Shown piece by piece: positions 5,563-5,784 of a DNA stretch of 5,784 nt (position 1 is the first letter of the stretch; each line of letters opens with the position of its first letter). Origin of the DNA: Candidatus Njordarchaeum guaymasense. GTDB taxonomy: Archaea > Asgardarchaeota > Njordarchaeia > Njordarchaeales > Njordarchaeaceae. The stretch is from positions 1 to 5,784 of the forward strand of contig JAUQYT010000124.1 in NCBI GenBank assembly GCA_030587605.1, read 5' to 3'. The notes below the pieces were generated by a model. It saw only the letters and a program-made list of their open reading frames with translations, was not told the origin of the DNA and made no database searches. The translations under genes were made by a program, and so were the position numbers.

Positions 5563-5784
5563 TTAGATCTCCATGAGCTTCAAAGCCCTGTGTTTATCTA
5601 GAATCTTGTCTGCCAATCCGTCCAATGCCTTGAAATCTTCTTCCTTCGGGAAGCCTCTAATAACAACGGGGTCAAGCATCTCCCCCCTAAGATTAGCGAT
5701 TGCCCCTGTAATCTCTTCCAGCATTTTGCCGCCCCAGCCGTAAGATCCGATGACTGACACGAACTTCAATTTCGGTCTTAAGGC
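5563..5784 (-). CDS. A-type flavoprotein (FprA family), C-terminal end of flavodoxin domain
   Basis: The minus frame is open at the window edge (first residues ALRPKLKF) and ends with TAA at 5563-5565, giving 73 codons of the 3' end. The segment KFVSVIGSYGWGGKMLEEI is the characteristic strand-loop-helix of the flavodoxin module in FprA/flavodiiron proteins. It is followed by a short acidic stretch and a final helix (KALDGLADKILDKHRALK) typical of their C-terminus. Family knowledge: full proteins are about 400 residues, with an N-terminal metallo-beta-lactamase-like diiron domain and a C-terminal FMN domain. They reduce O2 to water, or NO to N2O, in anaerobes; in methanogens electrons come from F420H2. 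The diiron part lies outside the window, so the exact substrate and the alternative of a stand-alone flavodoxin-like protein cannot be resolved. Cytoplasmic; oxidative-stress protection is the likely role. Confidence 0.8.
   Translation of the reverse strand, partial: ALRPKLKFVSVIGSYGWGGKMLEEITGAIANLRGEMLDPVVIRGFPKEEDFKALDGLADKILDKHRALKLMEI

Overview
The window most likely comes from an uncultured, anaerobic archaeon, though this is inferred and no ribosomal or tRNA gene is present to settle it. The clues are an A-type flavoprotein (FprA-like) end at the right edge, a C-terminal double zinc ribbon on a membrane protein, short purine-rich ribosome binding sites, frequent use of TTG/GTG starts, and long loosely organised gaps between single-gene units. 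An anaerobic bacterium cannot be excluded.

Layout, left to right. Positions 1-606 (+) hold the C-terminal 201 residues of a protein with a PD-(D/E)XK-nuclease-like core. A possible 45-residue reading frame lies on the minus strand at 624-761. Positions 813-1553 (+) encode a 246-residue protein with four predicted membrane helices and a double zinc ribbon. Positions 1554-2489 contain no convincing intact gene. This stretch holds a broken minus-strand coding fragment (2261-2452), a strongly strand-skewed G/T tract, and short hairpins. Positions 2490-3002 (+) encode a winged helix-turn-helix protein with an ill-defined tail. Positions 3129-4352 (+) and 4426-5301 (-) are two convergent, intact genes, each ending in or carrying an R-N-x3-H motif of the HEPN ribonuclease superfamily. 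Positions 5302-5562 are intergenic with a striking 10-bp stem that encloses a 12-bp palindrome. Positions 5563-5784 (-) are the C-terminal end of an FprA-family flavoprotein.

Biologically, the most interesting content is the pairing of two unrelated-looking HEPN proteins tail to tail. One has a TPR-like repeat and the other a four-cysteine cluster inside the HEPN region. Both lie near a multi-helix membrane/zinc-ribbon protein, a putative nuclease and a winged-helix regulator. This resembles an accessory (defence or stress-response) neighbourhood next to a housekeeping redox gene. The genes are not packed as one operon, however, so a joint function is only a hypothesis.
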